Shown: positions 47,787 through 58,229 of the stretch, piece after piece
Position numbering within the stretch: position 1 is the first letter of the stretch
Layout: the number at the start of each line of letters is the position of its first letter
DNA from: Emcibacter sp.
GTDB taxonomy: Bacteria > Pseudomonadota > Alphaproteobacteria > Sphingomonadales > Emcibacteraceae
Assembly (NCBI GenBank): GCA_021774785.1
Contig: JAJFIQ010000026.1
Location: 641,379-705,378, forward strand
Length of the DNA: 64,000 nt
Direction of reading: 5' to 3'
Translations under genes and position numbers: made by a program
The notes under the pieces: generated by a model
What the model was told of the DNA's origin: nothing
Databases searched by the model: none
Seen by the model: only the letters and a program-made list of their open reading frames with translations

Positions 47787-49064
47787 TCATTTCGGTAATA
47801 ATTCATTCTGGGCCAGAATATATCCCGCCAGATATAATGAGCCACAGATCAATACCCGAACCGCCTTGTCACCGGATAGGACGCGCAGGGCATTCTCCGC
47901 CGATGATGCCCTTTCAGATATTATTTGAACTTGCTTAGCCATATCCACAATCTTATCCGAGCTATGGCTGTCTTCTCCCACGACCTCGATAGCGTAGATT
48001 TTTTCCACATGGGAGCTAAGCGGTTTCAGGAAACCTCGGACATCCTTGCCCGCCATCATGCCACAGATCAGATAAAGTGGCCGTTTATCCTGCCCTGAGA
48101 AATAATCCGCTAATATTTTTCCCGCCGCAGGATTATGTCCACCATCAAGCCAAAGGCTGCTGCCCTTTGGCAATATTTCCCCGAAAGGGCTTTTAGTAAT
48201 ATTTTGCAGTCGCGCGGGCCAGTTGGTAGCAGTGATGCCCGTGGCGATATTTTCTGTCGTGATATTAAATCTGTCCTGCTGACGAAGGCAGGCAATGGCC
48301 AGCCCCGCATTGGCAATTTGATGGGGGCCATGTAAATTTGGCAGGGGCAGAGATAATGGACCTTTATCGTCCTGATAATTAAAGCCGCAACCTGTTGGTT
48401 CTACTGACCAGCTAAAGTGTATGGCCCCTACCTTTGCCGCATGGCCAAAGATGGCCGCTTTTGCTGCATCCGGCTGTTCTGCGATTATCAGTGGCACGCC
48501 AGATTTTGCAATGCCGACTTTCTCATGGGCGATGCCGCCAAGGTCTGATCCTAAAAATTGTTCATGGTCCAGCGACACCGGGGTGATCACAGTGCTAAGT
48601 GGCGTATCGATGACATTTGTAGCATCCAGTCGCCCGCCAAGACCCACCTCCAAAAGCACCACATCTGCGGCGCATTCGGCAAAAGCCTTAAAGGCAATGG
48701 CGGTTGTTATTTCAAAATAGGTAATCGGGGTATTGCCGTTTACTTTTTCGCAGTAGAGCAGACTGTCCAGAAGTTGGTCTTCATCAATCAGCTTGCCCGC
48801 TAGGCGGATACGTTCGGCAAAGCGCACCAGATGGGGTGAGCTATAGACATGAACTTTTAAGCCGGCGGCCTCAAGAATTGCCCTCAGGTAAGCCACGGTT
48901 GAGCCCTTGCCATTGGTTCCGGCCACATGAATGACCGGCGGCAATAGCTGTTCGGGATTACCAAGCTTTTTGAGCAATGTTGTCATGCGACCAAGGCTGA
49001 GGTCGATCTTTTTTGGATGGAGTCTTTGTAACCGCTCCAGAACTAGGTCAGATTTCAGAGGCAT
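47787..49064 (-). CDS. folC: Bifunctional folylpolyglutamate/dihydrofolate synthase
   Basis: A 425-residue Mur-ligase-type enzyme that adds glutamate to folates and makes dihydrofolate. The P-loop is HVAGTNGKGSTVAYL, with the SSPHLVRFAERIR and LLEVGLGGRLDATNV folate-site motifs and the C-terminal DGGHNPAAG. I use the ATG at 49062-49064, which overlaps the accD stop as TGATG; a GTG eight codons upstream has no better support. It is the last gene of the trp-acc-fol run. Confidence 0.95.
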   Translation of the reverse strand: MPLKSDLVLERLQRLHPKKIDLSLGRMTTLLKKLGNPEQLLPPVIHVAGTNGKGSTVAYLRAILEAAGLKVHVYSSPHLVRFAERIRLAGKLIDEDQLLDSLLYCEKVNGNTPITYFEITTAIAFKAFAECAADVVLLEVGLGGRLDATNVIDTPLSTVITPVSLDHEQFLGSDLGGIAHEKVGIAKSGVPLIIAEQPDAAKAAIFGHAAKVGAIHFSWSVEPTGCGFNYQDDKGPLSLPLPNLHGPHQIANAGLAIACLRQQDRFNITTENIATGITATNWPARLQNITKSPFGEILPKGSSLWLDGGHNPAAGKILADYFSGQDKRPLYLICGMMAGKDVRGFLKPLSSHVEKIYAIEVVGEDSHSSDKIVDMAKQVQIISERASSAENALRVLSGDKAVRVLICGSLYLAGYILAQNELLPK

Positions 49065-49927
49065 CAGGCCGCTTTGGACTGCTTGCACAACAGGCCCAAC
49101 AGTTGTACCAGCTTGCCGCGCAAATCGTGGCGATGGATGATCATATCCACCATGCCATGCTCGAACAGATATTCGGAACGCTGAAAACCTTCAGGCAGTT
49201 CTTCACGGATAGTGTCCTTGATTACTCTCGGCCCGGCAAAGCAGATCAGCGCATTTGGTTCGGCAATCTGGATATCACCCAGCATGGCGTAAGAAGCCGT
49301 AACGCCGCCCGTTGTTGGATCGGTGAGAACCACCACATAGGGCAACCCCGCATCTTTGACCATTTCAACCGCAACTGTGGTGCGCGGCATTTGCATGAGG
49401 GAGAGGATACCTTCCTGCATACGCGCTCCACCTGCAGCGGTGAATAGCACCAACGGGGCTTTTTTCGCCACCGCATGTTCGGCGGCGGCAATTATGCCGT
49501 TACCCACAGCCATCCCCATGGAACCGCCCATGAACAGGAAATTCTGAACCGCAATCACAGCAGGCATATTACCCATCTGACCATAAGCCACAGAAATAGC
49601 GTCATCGAAGTCGCTTTTTGCGCGGGCCGCTTTCAGGCGGTCGGTATATTTCTTCTGATCCTTGAATTTCAGAGGGTCCTCTTTGGGTTTTGGCAAGTCG
49701 ATGAGGGCATATTCACCGTCATTAAACAGATTCTTGAATCGGGTTGCGGGTTCAATGCGGCCATGGAAACCACAGTTGGGGCAAACGGACTGGACTTCCA
49801 GATAATCTTTCAGATAAAGCAATTGGCCGCAGCCGCTGCATTTATGCCACAGGTTATCCGGTGTATCTTTTTTAGTTTTTAATACTGCCTGTATTTTAGG
49901 ACGGACGAAATTGGTAATCCAGTTCAT
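49064..49927 (-). CDS. accD: Acetyl-CoA carboxylase carboxyltransferase beta subunit
   Basis: A 287-residue subunit that, with AccA, transfers CO2 from carboxybiotin to acetyl-CoA in the first step of fatty acid synthesis. The N-terminal zinc ribbon uses C30, C33, C49 and C52, and the crotonase-like domain has [15 protein letters not shown] and [16 protein letters not shown]. It overlaps trpA by four bases and folC by one. Confidence 0.97.
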   Translation of the reverse strand: MNWITNFVRPKIQAVLKTKKDTPDNLWHKCSGCGQLLYLKDYLEVQSVCPNCGFHGRIEPATRFKNLFNDGEYALIDLPKPKEDPLKFKDQKKYTDRLKAARAKSDFDDAISVAYGQMGNMPAVIAVQNFLFMGGSMGMAVGNGIIAAAEHAVAKKAPLVLFTAAGGARMQEGILSLMQMPRTTVAVEMVKDAGLPYVVVLTDPTTGGVTASYAMLGDIQIAEPNALICFAGPRVIKDTIREELPEGFQRSEYLFEHGMVDMIIHRHDLRGKLVQLLGLLCKQSKAA

Positions 49928-50748
49928 ATTTTACCCACTCTAAGACTAAGCGTTTTAACAAAGTCATGGACTCTACTCCCTAATTCGGGATTTGCAAGCC
50001 CTTCCTGATCTATATTATCCGTAATAATGTTAACAATTGCCGAACCGACAACGACCGCGTCAGCAATTTTGGCGAAAGCGCGCACATTTTCCGGGGTTTT
50101 TATGCCAAAACCAACCGCAACGGGCAGGTCGGCCCGGTTTTTGATCATATCAACAGCTGCCTTTACCGGGCCAAGGTCCGGCTCGCGCGTGCCTGTTATG
50201 CCAGCGATGGAAACATAATAGAGAAAACCTGTGGCATTTTTCAGAATTTGATCCAGTCGAGCTTCATCACTTGTCGGGGTCGCCAGATGAATGCATCCCA
50301 TCCCGACTGCTTTGGCTGGGATTGCCAACTCAACATCTTCTTCCGGTGGCAGGTCAACGATGATCAGGCCGTCTACGCCAGTCGCCAGAGCATCTGCTAG
50401 AAACTTATCAACGCCGTAAATATAGATCGGATTATAATAGCCCATAAGGATGATCGGGGTTGTCTGGTCTTGGGCCCGGAAGTCCTGCACCATCTGTAAG
50501 GTTTTGATGACGGTCATGCCGCCGCTCAATGCGCGGATACTGGCCTCCTGAATCGCCGGGCCATCGGCCATGGGATCGGAAAAAGGCATGCCAAGTTCAA
50601 TAATATCAGCCCCCGCCGCGGGCAGGCCATTCAGGATATTTAACGCTGTCTCATAATCCGGGTCTCCCGCTGTGGTGAAAGTGACAAGCGCGCTGCGGCC
50701 TTGTTTTTTCAGGTCAGCGAATTTTTGTTCTATTCTTTTGACACTCAT
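49924..50748 (-). CDS. trpA: Tryptophan synthase alpha subunit
   Basis: A 274-residue TIM barrel that cleaves indole-3-glycerol phosphate. The catalytic glutamate lies in [19 protein letters not shown] and the aspartate in [22 protein letters not shown] near the C-terminus binds phosphate. It follows trpB by one base. The order trpF-trpB-trpA-accD-folC is common in alphaproteobacteria. Confidence 0.97.
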   Translation of the reverse strand: MSVKRIEQKFADLKKQGRSALVTFTTAGDPDYETALNILNGLPAAGADIIELGMPFSDPMADGPAIQEASIRALSGGMTVIKTLQMVQDFRAQDQTTPIILMGYYNPIYIYGVDKFLADALATGVDGLIIVDLPPEEDVELAIPAKAVGMGCIHLATPTSDEARLDQILKNATGFLYYVSIAGITGTREPDLGPVKAAVDMIKNRADLPVAVGFGIKTPENVRAFAKIADAVVVGSAIVNIITDNIDQEGLANPELGSRVHDFVKTLSLRVGKI

Positions 50749-50749
50749 A

Positions 50750-51955
50750 TTAAATCTCCGCCCCGAGCGCCTTGGCGACAGTGAAAATATCCTTGTCGCC
50801 CCGCCCGCTTAAATTCATGACCATGATATGGTCTGTGGGCAGGGTTGGTGCGAGCTGCATCACATAGGCGATGGCATGGGCAGATTCCAGGGCGGGAATA
50901 ATACCTTCCAGTTCCGTGCAAAGCTGAAAGGCTTTCAAAGCCTCCCCGTCAGTGACGGGTACATATTTGACCCGTCCCGCTTCATGGAGCCAGCTATGCT
51001 CCGGCCCGATACCCGGATAATCAAGGCCTGCGGAAATGGAATGGGCTTCCTCTATCTGGCCGTCATCATCCATGAGCAGGTAAGTTCGGTTGCCGTGCAA
51101 TACGCCGGGCTTACCACCGGTGAGGGATGCGGCATGTTTGTCCGTATCAACACCATGTCCGGCGGCTTCCACACCATACATATCAATGTCATCATCCAGA
51201 AAGGGATGAAAAAGACCGATGGCATTTGACCCGCCGCCGACACAGGCCACAAGACTGTCGGGCAGACGGCCTTCCTTAGTCATTATTTGTTCGCGGGTTT
51301 CATTACCGATCACGCATTGAAAATCACGGACCAGTTCCGGGTAGGGGTGGGGTCCGGCTGCCGTGCCGATGATATAGAAAGTGTCATCCACATTGGCAAC
51401 CCAGTCGCGCATGGCTTCATTCATGGCATCTTTCAGGCTTTGCGAGCCACAGGTAACAGGCACCACTTCCGCGCCCAGTAATTTCATACGGAACACATTG
51501 GGTTTTTGCCGTTCAATGTCTTTTTCACCCATATAAACCACGCATTTCATACCGAAACGCGCACAAACCGTTGCGGTAGCGACCCCATGCTGTCCGGCAC
51601 CGGTTTCAGCGATAATGCGGTCCTTTCCCATACGACGGGCAAGTAGAATTTGCCCGATACAATTATTGATCTTATGGGCACCGGTATGGTTCAGCTCTTC
51701 GCGCTTGAAATAAATTTTTGCCCCACCCAGTTGTTCCGTAAGACGCTCGGCAAAATACAACGGGCTCGGCCGGCCGACAAATTCCGATAGCAGATCGTCA
51801 AATTCTCGGGTGAAGCTGGGGTCATTTTTGGACGCCTCATAAGCCTTTTCCAGATCAAGAATCAACGGCATCAGGGTTTCTGCCACAAAACGGCCCCCGA
51901 ATTTACCGAAGCGGCCCTCAATATCCGGCCCTGATCGATATGTGTTTTTGGTCAT
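50750..51955 (-). CDS. trpB: Tryptophan synthase beta subunit
   Basis: A 401-residue PLP enzyme that joins indole and serine. The Schiff-base lysine is K95 in [10 protein letters not shown], the phosphate loop is [10 protein letters not shown], and the catalytic glutamate lies in GAGQHG upstream context ([13 protein letters not shown]). Length is normal. It overlaps trpF by four bases. Confidence 0.97.
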   Translation of the reverse strand: MTKNTYRSGPDIEGRFGKFGGRFVAETLMPLILDLEKAYEASKNDPSFTREFDDLLSEFVGRPSPLYFAERLTEQLGGAKIYFKREELNHTGAHKINNCIGQILLARRMGKDRIIAETGAGQHGVATATVCARFGMKCVVYMGEKDIERQKPNVFRMKLLGAEVVPVTCGSQSLKDAMNEAMRDWVANVDDTFYIIGTAAGPHPYPELVRDFQCVIGNETREQIMTKEGRLPDSLVACVGGGSNAIGLFHPFLDDDIDMYGVEAAGHGVDTDKHAASLTGGKPGVLHGNRTYLLMDDDGQIEEAHSISAGLDYPGIGPEHSWLHEAGRVKYVPVTDGEALKAFQLCTELEGIIPALESAHAIAYVMQLAPTLPTDHIMVMNLSGRGDKDIFTVAKALGAEI

Positions 51956-52599
51956 ATATTCTTCACTTCATTGATAAAGGCTTTAATCTTGGCGATGTTT
52001 TTTTCGCCTGGACGGCTTTCAACGCCACTGGAAACGTCAATAAACTCTGCGCCGCTTATGTCAATAGCTTGGCTAATATTATCCGCGCTCAACCCACCGG
52101 ACAGCATCCAGGGGATTTGCCATTTTGTCCCGTGAATGAGTTGCCAGTCAAAGCTTAAACCATTGCCACCGGGCAAACCACCTTCAAGCGTATCGGGAGC
52201 CTTGGCATCAAATAATAGCATATCAGCTATATTTTCATATGTTTTAGCTTGTTCAATATGTTCAGAACAGTTAATGGCGACGGCTTTCATCACCGGAAGC
52301 GTGAAGCGGCTTTTGATCTCACTTATCCGTTCCGGTGTTTCTTCGCCGTGCAATTGGATCAGGTCCAGCGGGGCATGGGCCAATGTCGACTTAATCTGAT
52401 CATTACCGGGATTAACAAAAACCCCTGTTTTAATGACAGATGCGGGAATCTTGGCACATAGGTCTGCCACCAGTTCCGCTGTGACATTGCGGGGGGATTT
52501 CTCATAAAAGACAAAACCAATATGGGATGCCCCGGCATCCACCGCCGCCTGTATAGTATTGGGTGTGCTTAATCCACATATTTTGACGTTAACGGCCAT
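51952..52599 (-). CDS. trpF: Phosphoribosylanthranilate isomerase
   Basis: A 215-residue TIM barrel catalysing the Amadori rearrangement in tryptophan synthesis. The catalytic cysteine lies in [11 protein letters not shown], and the catalytic aspartate and phosphate sites are in [13 protein letters not shown] and SGGLSADN. It overlaps pyrF by one base and trpB by four, so the run is coupled. Confidence 0.96.
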   Translation of the reverse strand: MAVNVKICGLSTPNTIQAAVDAGASHIGFVFYEKSPRNVTAELVADLCAKIPASVIKTGVFVNPGNDQIKSTLAHAPLDLIQLHGEETPERISEIKSRFTLPVMKAVAINCSEHIEQAKTYENIADMLLFDAKAPDTLEGGLPGGNGLSFDWQLIHGTKWQIPWMLSGGLSADNISQAIDISGAEFIDVSSGVESRPGEKNIAKIKAFINEVKNI

Positions 52600-53324
52600 C
52601 AGTTCTCGTTCAATTCCTGCACTATATTCCGGGCGGCCTGTATGGGGTCATCGGCTTGTGTGATCGGGCGGCCAATGACAATATAATCCGCACCATTTGC
52701 CACGGCTTGCTGGGGGGTCATGACCCTTTTCTGATCACCGACGTCACTGCCCGCCGGTCTGATACCCGGAACCACCAGTTTAAAGTCAGGACCACAGGCC
52801 GCACGAATGGCGGCAATCTCGAACGGGGAACAGACCACACCGTCCAGTCCGCTTGATTGTGCGAGCTTTGCCATACGAACCACCTGGGATTCAATCGGTG
52901 TGGAAAGGCCAACGTCTTTCAGGTCACCCTCGTCCATGCTGGTCAGGATAGTAACCCCGACTATAATTGGTCTCTTGCAGCCCACATTCCGGGCGGCTTC
53001 CGTGGTGGCCTTTGCGGCGGCTTTCATCATGGCTGGCCCACCGCCGGTATGTATGGTCATGATAAGGGGGCATAAAGGCATTAGGGCATGAATGGCCTTG
53101 GCAACAGTATGGGGAATATCATGCAGCTTCAGATCAAGGAAGATAGGCATGCCGGATTTTGCCACATGGGCGAACCCGTTTGGGCCCTGCGCTCCGAAAA
53201 ACTCCAGTCCCAGCTTAACCCCGCCCACCTGATTGCGAAGCTTGGACGCAAGGCCATAGGCACCGTGAGGGTCGGTTGTATCCAGCGCACATAAAATGCG
53301 TTCTGCGGGGGTTAGGTCATTCAT
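52599..53324 (-). CDS. pyrF: Orotidine 5'-phosphate decarboxylase
   Basis: A 241-residue TIM barrel making UMP from OMP. The catalytic KxD region reads LDLKLHDIPHTVAKA, with the phosphate loop GADYIVIGRPITQADDP near the end. It joins pyrimidine synthesis to the tryptophan cluster through a one-base overlap with trpF. Confidence 0.97.
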   Translation of the reverse strand: MNDLTPAERILCALDTTDPHGAYGLASKLRNQVGGVKLGLEFFGAQGPNGFAHVAKSGMPIFLDLKLHDIPHTVAKAIHALMPLCPLIMTIHTGGGPAMMKAAAKATTEAARNVGCKRPIIVGVTILTSMDEGDLKDVGLSTPIESQVVRMAKLAQSSGLDGVVCSPFEIAAIRAACGPDFKLVVPGIRPAGSDVGDQKRVMTPQQAVANGADYIVIGRPITQADDPIQAARNIVQELNEN

Positions 53325-53382
53325 CGTTTATTCTCACCGTTTGGCTGTTTTTTCTCATGAACCGCCCGTGATGACAAGTTTT

Positions 53383-53691
53383 TTATGAATTTTCAGGGGG
53401 TGTCAGGTCTTTAACGGATTCTCCCAAATCGTTAACCTGACTTTCAAGGGCCTGAATTTTTTTGCTCTGCCCACGATTATGGCGGGACTGTTTAATGGAT
53501 TTTCCCATCACCACCAATGCGCCAGCACCAAGACCAATGAAAATACCCGCAAAAAGCAAAATATATAGCGGCATGTCCCACTGGAAAGGCAATGGATGCA
53601 GACTAAAGGAGACAATGCTTCTGTTGGAAACAGCGACAATAACACAGAACGCCGTAAAAAGAATAAAAGCGGCGAGAGAAAAAATTCGCAT
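53383..53691 (-). CDS. LapA-domain (DUF1049) inner-membrane protein
   Basis: A 102-residue protein with two membrane segments (about 4-22 and 42-64) joined by a short periplasmic loop, then a basic and coiled-coil tail (KKIQALESQVNDL). This matches the LapA domain seen in lipopolysaccharide assembly proteins. It lies between ihfB and pyrF, a place where alphaproteobacteria often carry it. Function is inferred from the domain only. Confidence 0.82.
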   Translation of the reverse strand: MRIFSLAAFILFTAFCVIVAVSNRSIVSFSLHPLPFQWDMPLYILLFAGIFIGLGAGALVVMGKSIKQSRHNRGQSKKIQALESQVNDLGESVKDLTPPENS

Positions 53692-53718
53692 GATTTATTT
53701 GTCCTGCACCAGAAGGGG

Positions 53719-54003
53719 CTATTTTTTATTCAGCCGTTCCCGCAGGTCTTTACCGGTTTTGAAATAGGGAACATGTTTTTCCGGTACATTCACCGTTTCA
53801 CCCGTACGCGGATTGCGTCCGATGCGTTTAGGGCGATGCTTCACGGAAAAAGCACCAAACCCTCGAAGTTCAACCCGGTTGCCTTCGGCCAGCGTATTGG
53901 TAATTTCTTCAAAGATAGTATTAACGATTCGTTCGACGTCACGTTGATAAAGATGGGGGTTGGCTTCGACTAGGCGTGCAATCAACTCTGACTTTATCAT
54001 CAC
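53719..54003 (-). CDS. ihfB: Integration host factor beta subunit
   Basis: A 94-residue HU/IHF-family DNA-bending protein. The [21 protein letters not shown] segment holds the beta-arm and the conserved proline that kinks DNA. The position directly after rpsA identifies it as IhfB rather than HU. Two ATG codons open the frame, with AAAGGGAAAA upstream. A poly-T/poly-A hairpin lies in its leader. Confidence 0.94.
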   Translation of the reverse strand: MMIKSELIARLVEANPHLYQRDVERIVNTIFEEITNTLAEGNRVELRGFGAFSVKHRPKRIGRNPRTGETVNVPEKHVPYFKTGKDLRERLNKK

Positions 54004-54078
54004 TTTTCCCTTTAATTGAATTTCCCGAGTGTTTTAATATTTTGCAGGGTGCCAGAGACTTTTTGTGCCGTCAAGCTT

Positions 54079-54104
54079 AAGTCCCTAAAAAAAAGGACTT
54101 TTTT
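54079..54104. other. A/T-loop hairpin in the ihfB leader
   Basis: AAGTCC (54079-54084) pairs with GGACTT (54095-54100) around a ten-base loop that is eight A on the plus strand, followed on that strand by six T. In plus orientation it is terminator-like, although no rightward gene reaches it. On the ihfB strand it becomes a U-loop leader hairpin. Confidence 0.5.
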
Positions 54105-54147
54105 ACCTTTTTAGGCCATAAAATCATAAATATAACTAATTCTGACT

Positions 54148-54178
54148 AAAAAACCCGCCTGGAAAACCAGACGGGTTT
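54148..54178 (-). terminator. Rho-independent terminator of rpsA
   Basis: Twelve-pair stem (54151-54162 with 54167-54178; one G-U in the leftward RNA) around a four-base loop, with core CCCGNCTGG, followed leftward by a T run. It lies about 45 bases past the rpsA stop and separates rpsA from ihfB. Confidence 0.92.
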
Positions 54179-54223
54179 GTAAAATAATCGAAACAAGTGA
54201 ATCACATCAATAAGATATGAGTC

Positions 54224-55933
54224 TTATTTTTTGTCTTTACCAGCGGCCAGGGCAGCACCAAGAATATCTCCAAGGCTTGCCCCGCTGTCAGAAGAGCCAT
54301 ACTGGGCAACGGCTTCTTTTTCATCTGAGATTTCAAGAGCTTTAATACTTAGGCCAACCTTACGGCTTTTCTTGTCGAAACTTGTAACCAAGGCGTCTAC
54401 CTTGTCACCTTTAGAGAAACGCTCAGGGCGTTGCTCTGAACGGTCACGGCTGAGATCAGCGCGACGGATGAAAGCTTCCATCGGTGCATCGTCATCACCA
54501 AGCGTTACCTCAAGACCATTTTCAGTAACATTGATAATTGAACAGGTTACTGTTCCGCCTTTTTTCAGGCCAGAGACAGCACTGATGGGATCAGATGTCA
54601 ATTGCTTGATGCCAAGGGAGATACGCTCTTTGGAAACATCAATATCAAGAATTACAGCTTTAGTCATGTCGCCTTTTTTATATTCAGCAAGTGCCACGTC
54701 ACCGGATTTGTTCCAGTCCAGATCGGACAAATGAACCATGCCGTCAACTTCGCCTTCGGCCAGACCAATGAACATACCAAATTCGGTGATGTTTTTAATC
54801 TCGCCTTCAATTTCAGAACCCACTGGGTATTTATCAGCAAATGATTCCCAAGGATTATCAAGACATTGTTTCAGGCCAAGGCTGATGCGACGTTTTTCCG
54901 GATCAATCTCCAGAACCATAACTTCAACTTCCTGGCTGGTGGAAACGATCTTGCCCGGATGGATGTTTTTCTTAACCCAGCTCATTTCGGATACATGAAC
55001 CAGACCTTCGATACCTTCTTCCAGCTCAACAAAAGCACCATAATCGGTGATATTTGTGATGCGTCCTTTAAGGCGGGTATCGATTGGGAATTTTTGATCA
55101 ATAGAGGCCCAGGGATCTTCCAGCAATTGTTTCATACCAAGGGAGATACGCTGTGTTTCAGGATTTAGGCGAATGATCTGTACATTGATGGTATCACCAA
55201 TGTTGAGCACTTCGGACGGGTGGTTGATGCGTTTCCAAGAAATATCGGTCACATGCAACAGGCCGTCAATACCGCCCAGATCCACAAAGGCACCGTAATC
55301 AGTGATATTTTTAACAATACCTTCAACGACTTGACCATCGGCCAGTGATGTGATCAGTTCAGCACGCTGCTCCGCACGGCTTTCTTCCAGAATGGCGCGG
55401 CGGGAAACAACTATATTACCCCGTTTGCGATCCATTTTCAAAATCTGGAAAGGCTGGGAAATATTCATCAGCGGTGTTACGTCACGGATGGGACGCACGT
55501 CAACTTGTGAACCGGGCAGGAAGGCAATTGCGCCGTCCAGATCAACTGTGAAGCCGCCTTTAACCCGGCCAAAGATAACGCCGTTAACGCGTTCTTCGGA
55601 TTCGTAGGATTTTTCAAGGACAGTCCATGATTCTTCCCGACGGGCTTTTTCACGGGACAGGATGGCTTCGCCAGTGGCGTTTTCGATGCGTTCGACAAAA
55701 ATGTCTACCTTGTCACCGATGGCAAGCTCGGCGTCCTGGCCGGGGCTTGCAAATTCTTTTAACATGACGCGGCCTTCAGCTTTAAGGCCAATGTCTATGG
55801 TTGCCGATTCTTTATCAAGGGCTATGATGGTTCCGGTAACTACTTTACCGTCAAATCTTTCGTCTGTGCCAAAGACTTCGTCCAGCATCGCGGCGAAATC
55901 TTCGGTGCTTGGTGCTAATTGTTCAGCAGTCAT
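54224..55933 (-). CDS. rpsA: 30S ribosomal protein S1
   Basis: A 569-residue protein with six S1 (OB-fold) repeats. Repeats 3 to 6 are easy to see through the recurring ITDYGAFVDLGGIDGLLHVTDISW-like and KRISLGMKQL-like units, and the first two bind the ribosome. It helps unwind and position mRNA on the 30S subunit. It follows cmk after about 130 bases, the classic cmk-rpsA-ihfB order, and ends at a strong terminator. Confidence 0.97.
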   Translation of the reverse strand: MTAEQLAPSTEDFAAMLDEVFGTDERFDGKVVTGTIIALDKESATIDIGLKAEGRVMLKEFASPGQDAELAIGDKVDIFVERIENATGEAILSREKARREESWTVLEKSYESEERVNGVIFGRVKGGFTVDLDGAIAFLPGSQVDVRPIRDVTPLMNISQPFQILKMDRKRGNIVVSRRAILEESRAEQRAELITSLADGQVVEGIVKNITDYGAFVDLGGIDGLLHVTDISWKRINHPSEVLNIGDTINVQIIRLNPETQRISLGMKQLLEDPWASIDQKFPIDTRLKGRITNITDYGAFVELEEGIEGLVHVSEMSWVKKNIHPGKIVSTSQEVEVMVLEIDPEKRRISLGLKQCLDNPWESFADKYPVGSEIEGEIKNITEFGMFIGLAEGEVDGMVHLSDLDWNKSGDVALAEYKKGDMTKAVILDIDVSKERISLGIKQLTSDPISAVSGLKKGGTVTCSIINVTENGLEVTLGDDDAPMEAFIRRADLSRDRSEQRPERFSKGDKVDALVTSFDKKSRKVGLSIKALEISDEKEAVAQYGSSDSGASLGDILGAALAAGKDKK

Positions 55934-56062
55934 TTAATGGTTTCTCTCTTCATTCTAATATCGTTTTATCAGGCCAGCCGGTTGTTTCCGGCGGTCTTGC
56001 AATGGGCAAAACGGGTTAATCTGAATGCACAAAAATACCTTGGCTCGCCCATAATAGGTTAG

Positions 56063-56710
56063 TCAGGTAATTGTCATTCTGTCCGATATCAGCTTTAACA
56101 CTGTCACGAACACGGCTTCTATATCTGAATTTGTTGTATCAAGCAAGTACGCGTTTTCGGCAGCTTTCAAGGGGGATGCGGTACGGTTTGTGTCCCGTTC
56201 GTCCCTTTGACTCAGGTCACTGAGAATGGCTTGATATTCTTCATCGCTACCCGTAGGGCCGTACTGCTCCAGAAACCGCCGTTTTGCGCGGGTTTTAACA
56301 TGTGCGGTGATGAATAATTTAATGTCTGCATCAGGACAGACAACCGTACCGATGTCCCGGCCATCCAACACGGCTCCGGCTTTACCTTCCGGTGGCTTTT
56401 CGGCAAATTGATGCTGAAAGTCCAGAAGAAGCGCGCGAACCGCCGGGATGGCCGCTACCTTAGAGGCCAGTCCCCCAGTCGATTCGCTTTTTATTTCCGG
56501 ATCATTAAGATCGAGCGTTCCCAGTTTCCGGGCGGCCTTCAGGGCGGCCTGTTCATTATTCGCATTGCCACCAGCCCGGGATACCTGTAGCCCTACGGCC
56601 CGATATAACGCGCCCGTATCAAGATAGGCAAAGCCCAAATGTTTAGCCAATTTGCGGGCCAGCGTTCCTTTGCCCGATGCGGCGGGTCCATCAATTGCGA
56701 TTACGGGCAT
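56063..56710 (-). CDS. cmk: Cytidylate kinase
   Basis: A 215-residue kinase that phosphorylates CMP and dCMP. The P-loop is GPAASGKGTLARKLA at the N-terminus, followed by YLDTGALYRAVGL, the DGRDIGTVVCPDADIK motif and the lid region RRFLEQYG...RDERDTNRTASPL. Its ATG overlaps the aroA stop by one base (TAATG). Confidence 0.97.
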   Translation of the reverse strand: MPVIAIDGPAASGKGTLARKLAKHLGFAYLDTGALYRAVGLQVSRAGGNANNEQAALKAARKLGTLDLNDPEIKSESTGGLASKVAAIPAVRALLLDFQHQFAEKPPEGKAGAVLDGRDIGTVVCPDADIKLFITAHVKTRAKRRFLEQYGPTGSDEEYQAILSDLSQRDERDTNRTASPLKAAENAYLLDTTNSDIEAVFVTVLKLISDRMTIT

Positions 56711-58020
56711 TAAGCATTACTCCCAATATTGGCTCCAAGTTCGTTCATCAGATGACGAAAGCCGGGAAAGCTGGTTTCAATTACGGTACCATCATCCACG
56801 GTAACGGGGCTGTCAGCCCTTAGCCCCAGAATCAGAAATGACATGGCGATTCTGTGATCCAGATGGGTTTTAATTAGCGCGCCGCCGGGTATATTTGCTG
56901 CCCCCGTGACGGTCATGCCTTTGTCATGTTCAACCACGGTGACACCAGAAGCCTTCAGTCCTGTCACCATAGCGGCAATACGGTCACTTTCCTTTACCCG
57001 AAGTTCGCCCAGGCCCCGCATGACGGTTTGACCTTCTGCAACGCTTGCTGCAATGCACAGAACTGGATATTCATCAATCATGGAGGGCGCGCGTTTTTCA
57101 GGTACAATAGTGCCTTTAAGCGGGCTGTATTTGACATGTATATCGGCGACAGATTCGCCGCATTCCAGCCGTTGGTTAATAAAGCTGATATCCCCACCCA
57201 TTTCTATTAACGTTGTATAGATTCCCGTGCGTGATGGGTTCATACCAACATTTTCAATAGTAATATCAGAGCCGGGCGTAATCAGGGCGGCAACTGTGGG
57301 AAAAGCTGCCGAAGACGGGTCGGTGGGGACAAACATATCCCGTGCTGTCAGTTCCGGCTGCCCTGTTACCGTAATGGCAGACCCTGTGATCTCTATGGGG
57401 ACGCCGAAATGCTCAAACATACGTTCCGTATGGTCACGGGTGGCGACCGGTTCAATCACGGTGGTTTTACCGGGCGTATTGAGGGCCGCCAAAAGGACAG
57501 CCGATTTTACCTGTGCCGAGGCCACGGGGACTTCATATTCTATGGGCAGGGGATCACCGATTCCCTTAACCGTTATTGGCAGGGTCATGTCCATGGCCCC
57601 CTGAAATTCAGCACCAAACTTCTCTAGCGGGTCCGTCACCCGCCTCATGGGCCGTGAAGACAGGGAAGCATCACCGATGAAGCTTGTATTATGGGGGTAG
57701 GTAGATACCAGTCCCATAATCAGACGGGCCCCGGTGCCGCTGTTGCCCATATCCAGTGGTTTTTCCGGCTGACATAAACCGCCAATGCCAACGCCATGAA
57801 CAAGCCAGTCACCATTTGCATCACGGGAAATATCGGCACCCATTGCTTCCATGGCACGGGCCGTATCCTGCACATCTTCCCCTTCCAGAAGGCCGGATAT
57901 GCGGCTTTGGCCAATGGCCATGGTACCCATAATCAGGGAACGGTGGGAAATAGATTTGTCACCGGGTACTTTAATATGTCCGGTGAGGGCGGCTACTTTT
58001 TTGGATATGAGTTGATTCAT
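56710..58020 (-). CDS. aroA: 5-enolpyruvylshikimate-3-phosphate synthase
   Basis: A 436-residue shikimate-pathway enzyme. The N-terminal [17 protein letters not shown] motif, [16 protein letters not shown], the [15 protein letters not shown] segment and the C-terminal [13 protein letters not shown] are all present. The P-loop-region sequence [12 protein letters not shown] keeps the glycine but has alanine after TG, as class II type enzymes do, so it is likely less glyphosate-sensitive; that is an inference from one motif. It starts the leftward aroA-cmk-rpsA run. Confidence 0.95.
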   Translation of the reverse strand: MNQLISKKVAALTGHIKVPGDKSISHRSLIMGTMAIGQSRISGLLEGEDVQDTARAMEAMGADISRDANGDWLVHGVGIGGLCQPEKPLDMGNSGTGARLIMGLVSTYPHNTSFIGDASLSSRPMRRVTDPLEKFGAEFQGAMDMTLPITVKGIGDPLPIEYEVPVASAQVKSAVLLAALNTPGKTTVIEPVATRDHTERMFEHFGVPIEITGSAITVTGQPELTARDMFVPTDPSSAAFPTVAALITPGSDITIENVGMNPSRTGIYTTLIEMGGDISFINQRLECGESVADIHVKYSPLKGTIVPEKRAPSMIDEYPVLCIAASVAEGQTVMRGLGELRVKESDRIAAMVTGLKASGVTVVEHDKGMTVTGAANIPGGALIKTHLDHRIAMSFLILGLRADSPVTVDDGTVIETSFPGFRHLMNELGANIGSNA

Positions 58021-58229
58021 AAATGTAATCTTTAATACTGCTGTCTTTAAGAAATTTGGTTCCAGATAGCATGATTTTAGACAACTAGACCAGTGAATAT
58101 GTGGAATTCACATCATTTAAGCGATAAAAAAAACCTCAACTGCGAATAAGCTTTGACAGACGATCTATTCCGTGGCAATTGATTGCCTTTCAAGAATGAG
58201 CTTATGAAGACGCTTTAAGGAGAATTACG
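58021..58229. promoter_or_regulatory. Divergent aroA / TIGR02300 promoter region
   Basis: A 209-base spacer. A perfect -35-like TTGACA lies at 58153-58158, rightward, but the bases 17 downstream do not form a good -10. An inverted repeat GGCAAT-TG-ATTGCC sits at 58174-58187, right where a -10 would be, and could be an operator. AAGGAG at 58217-58222 is the ribosome-binding site of the next gene. Confidence 0.45.
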
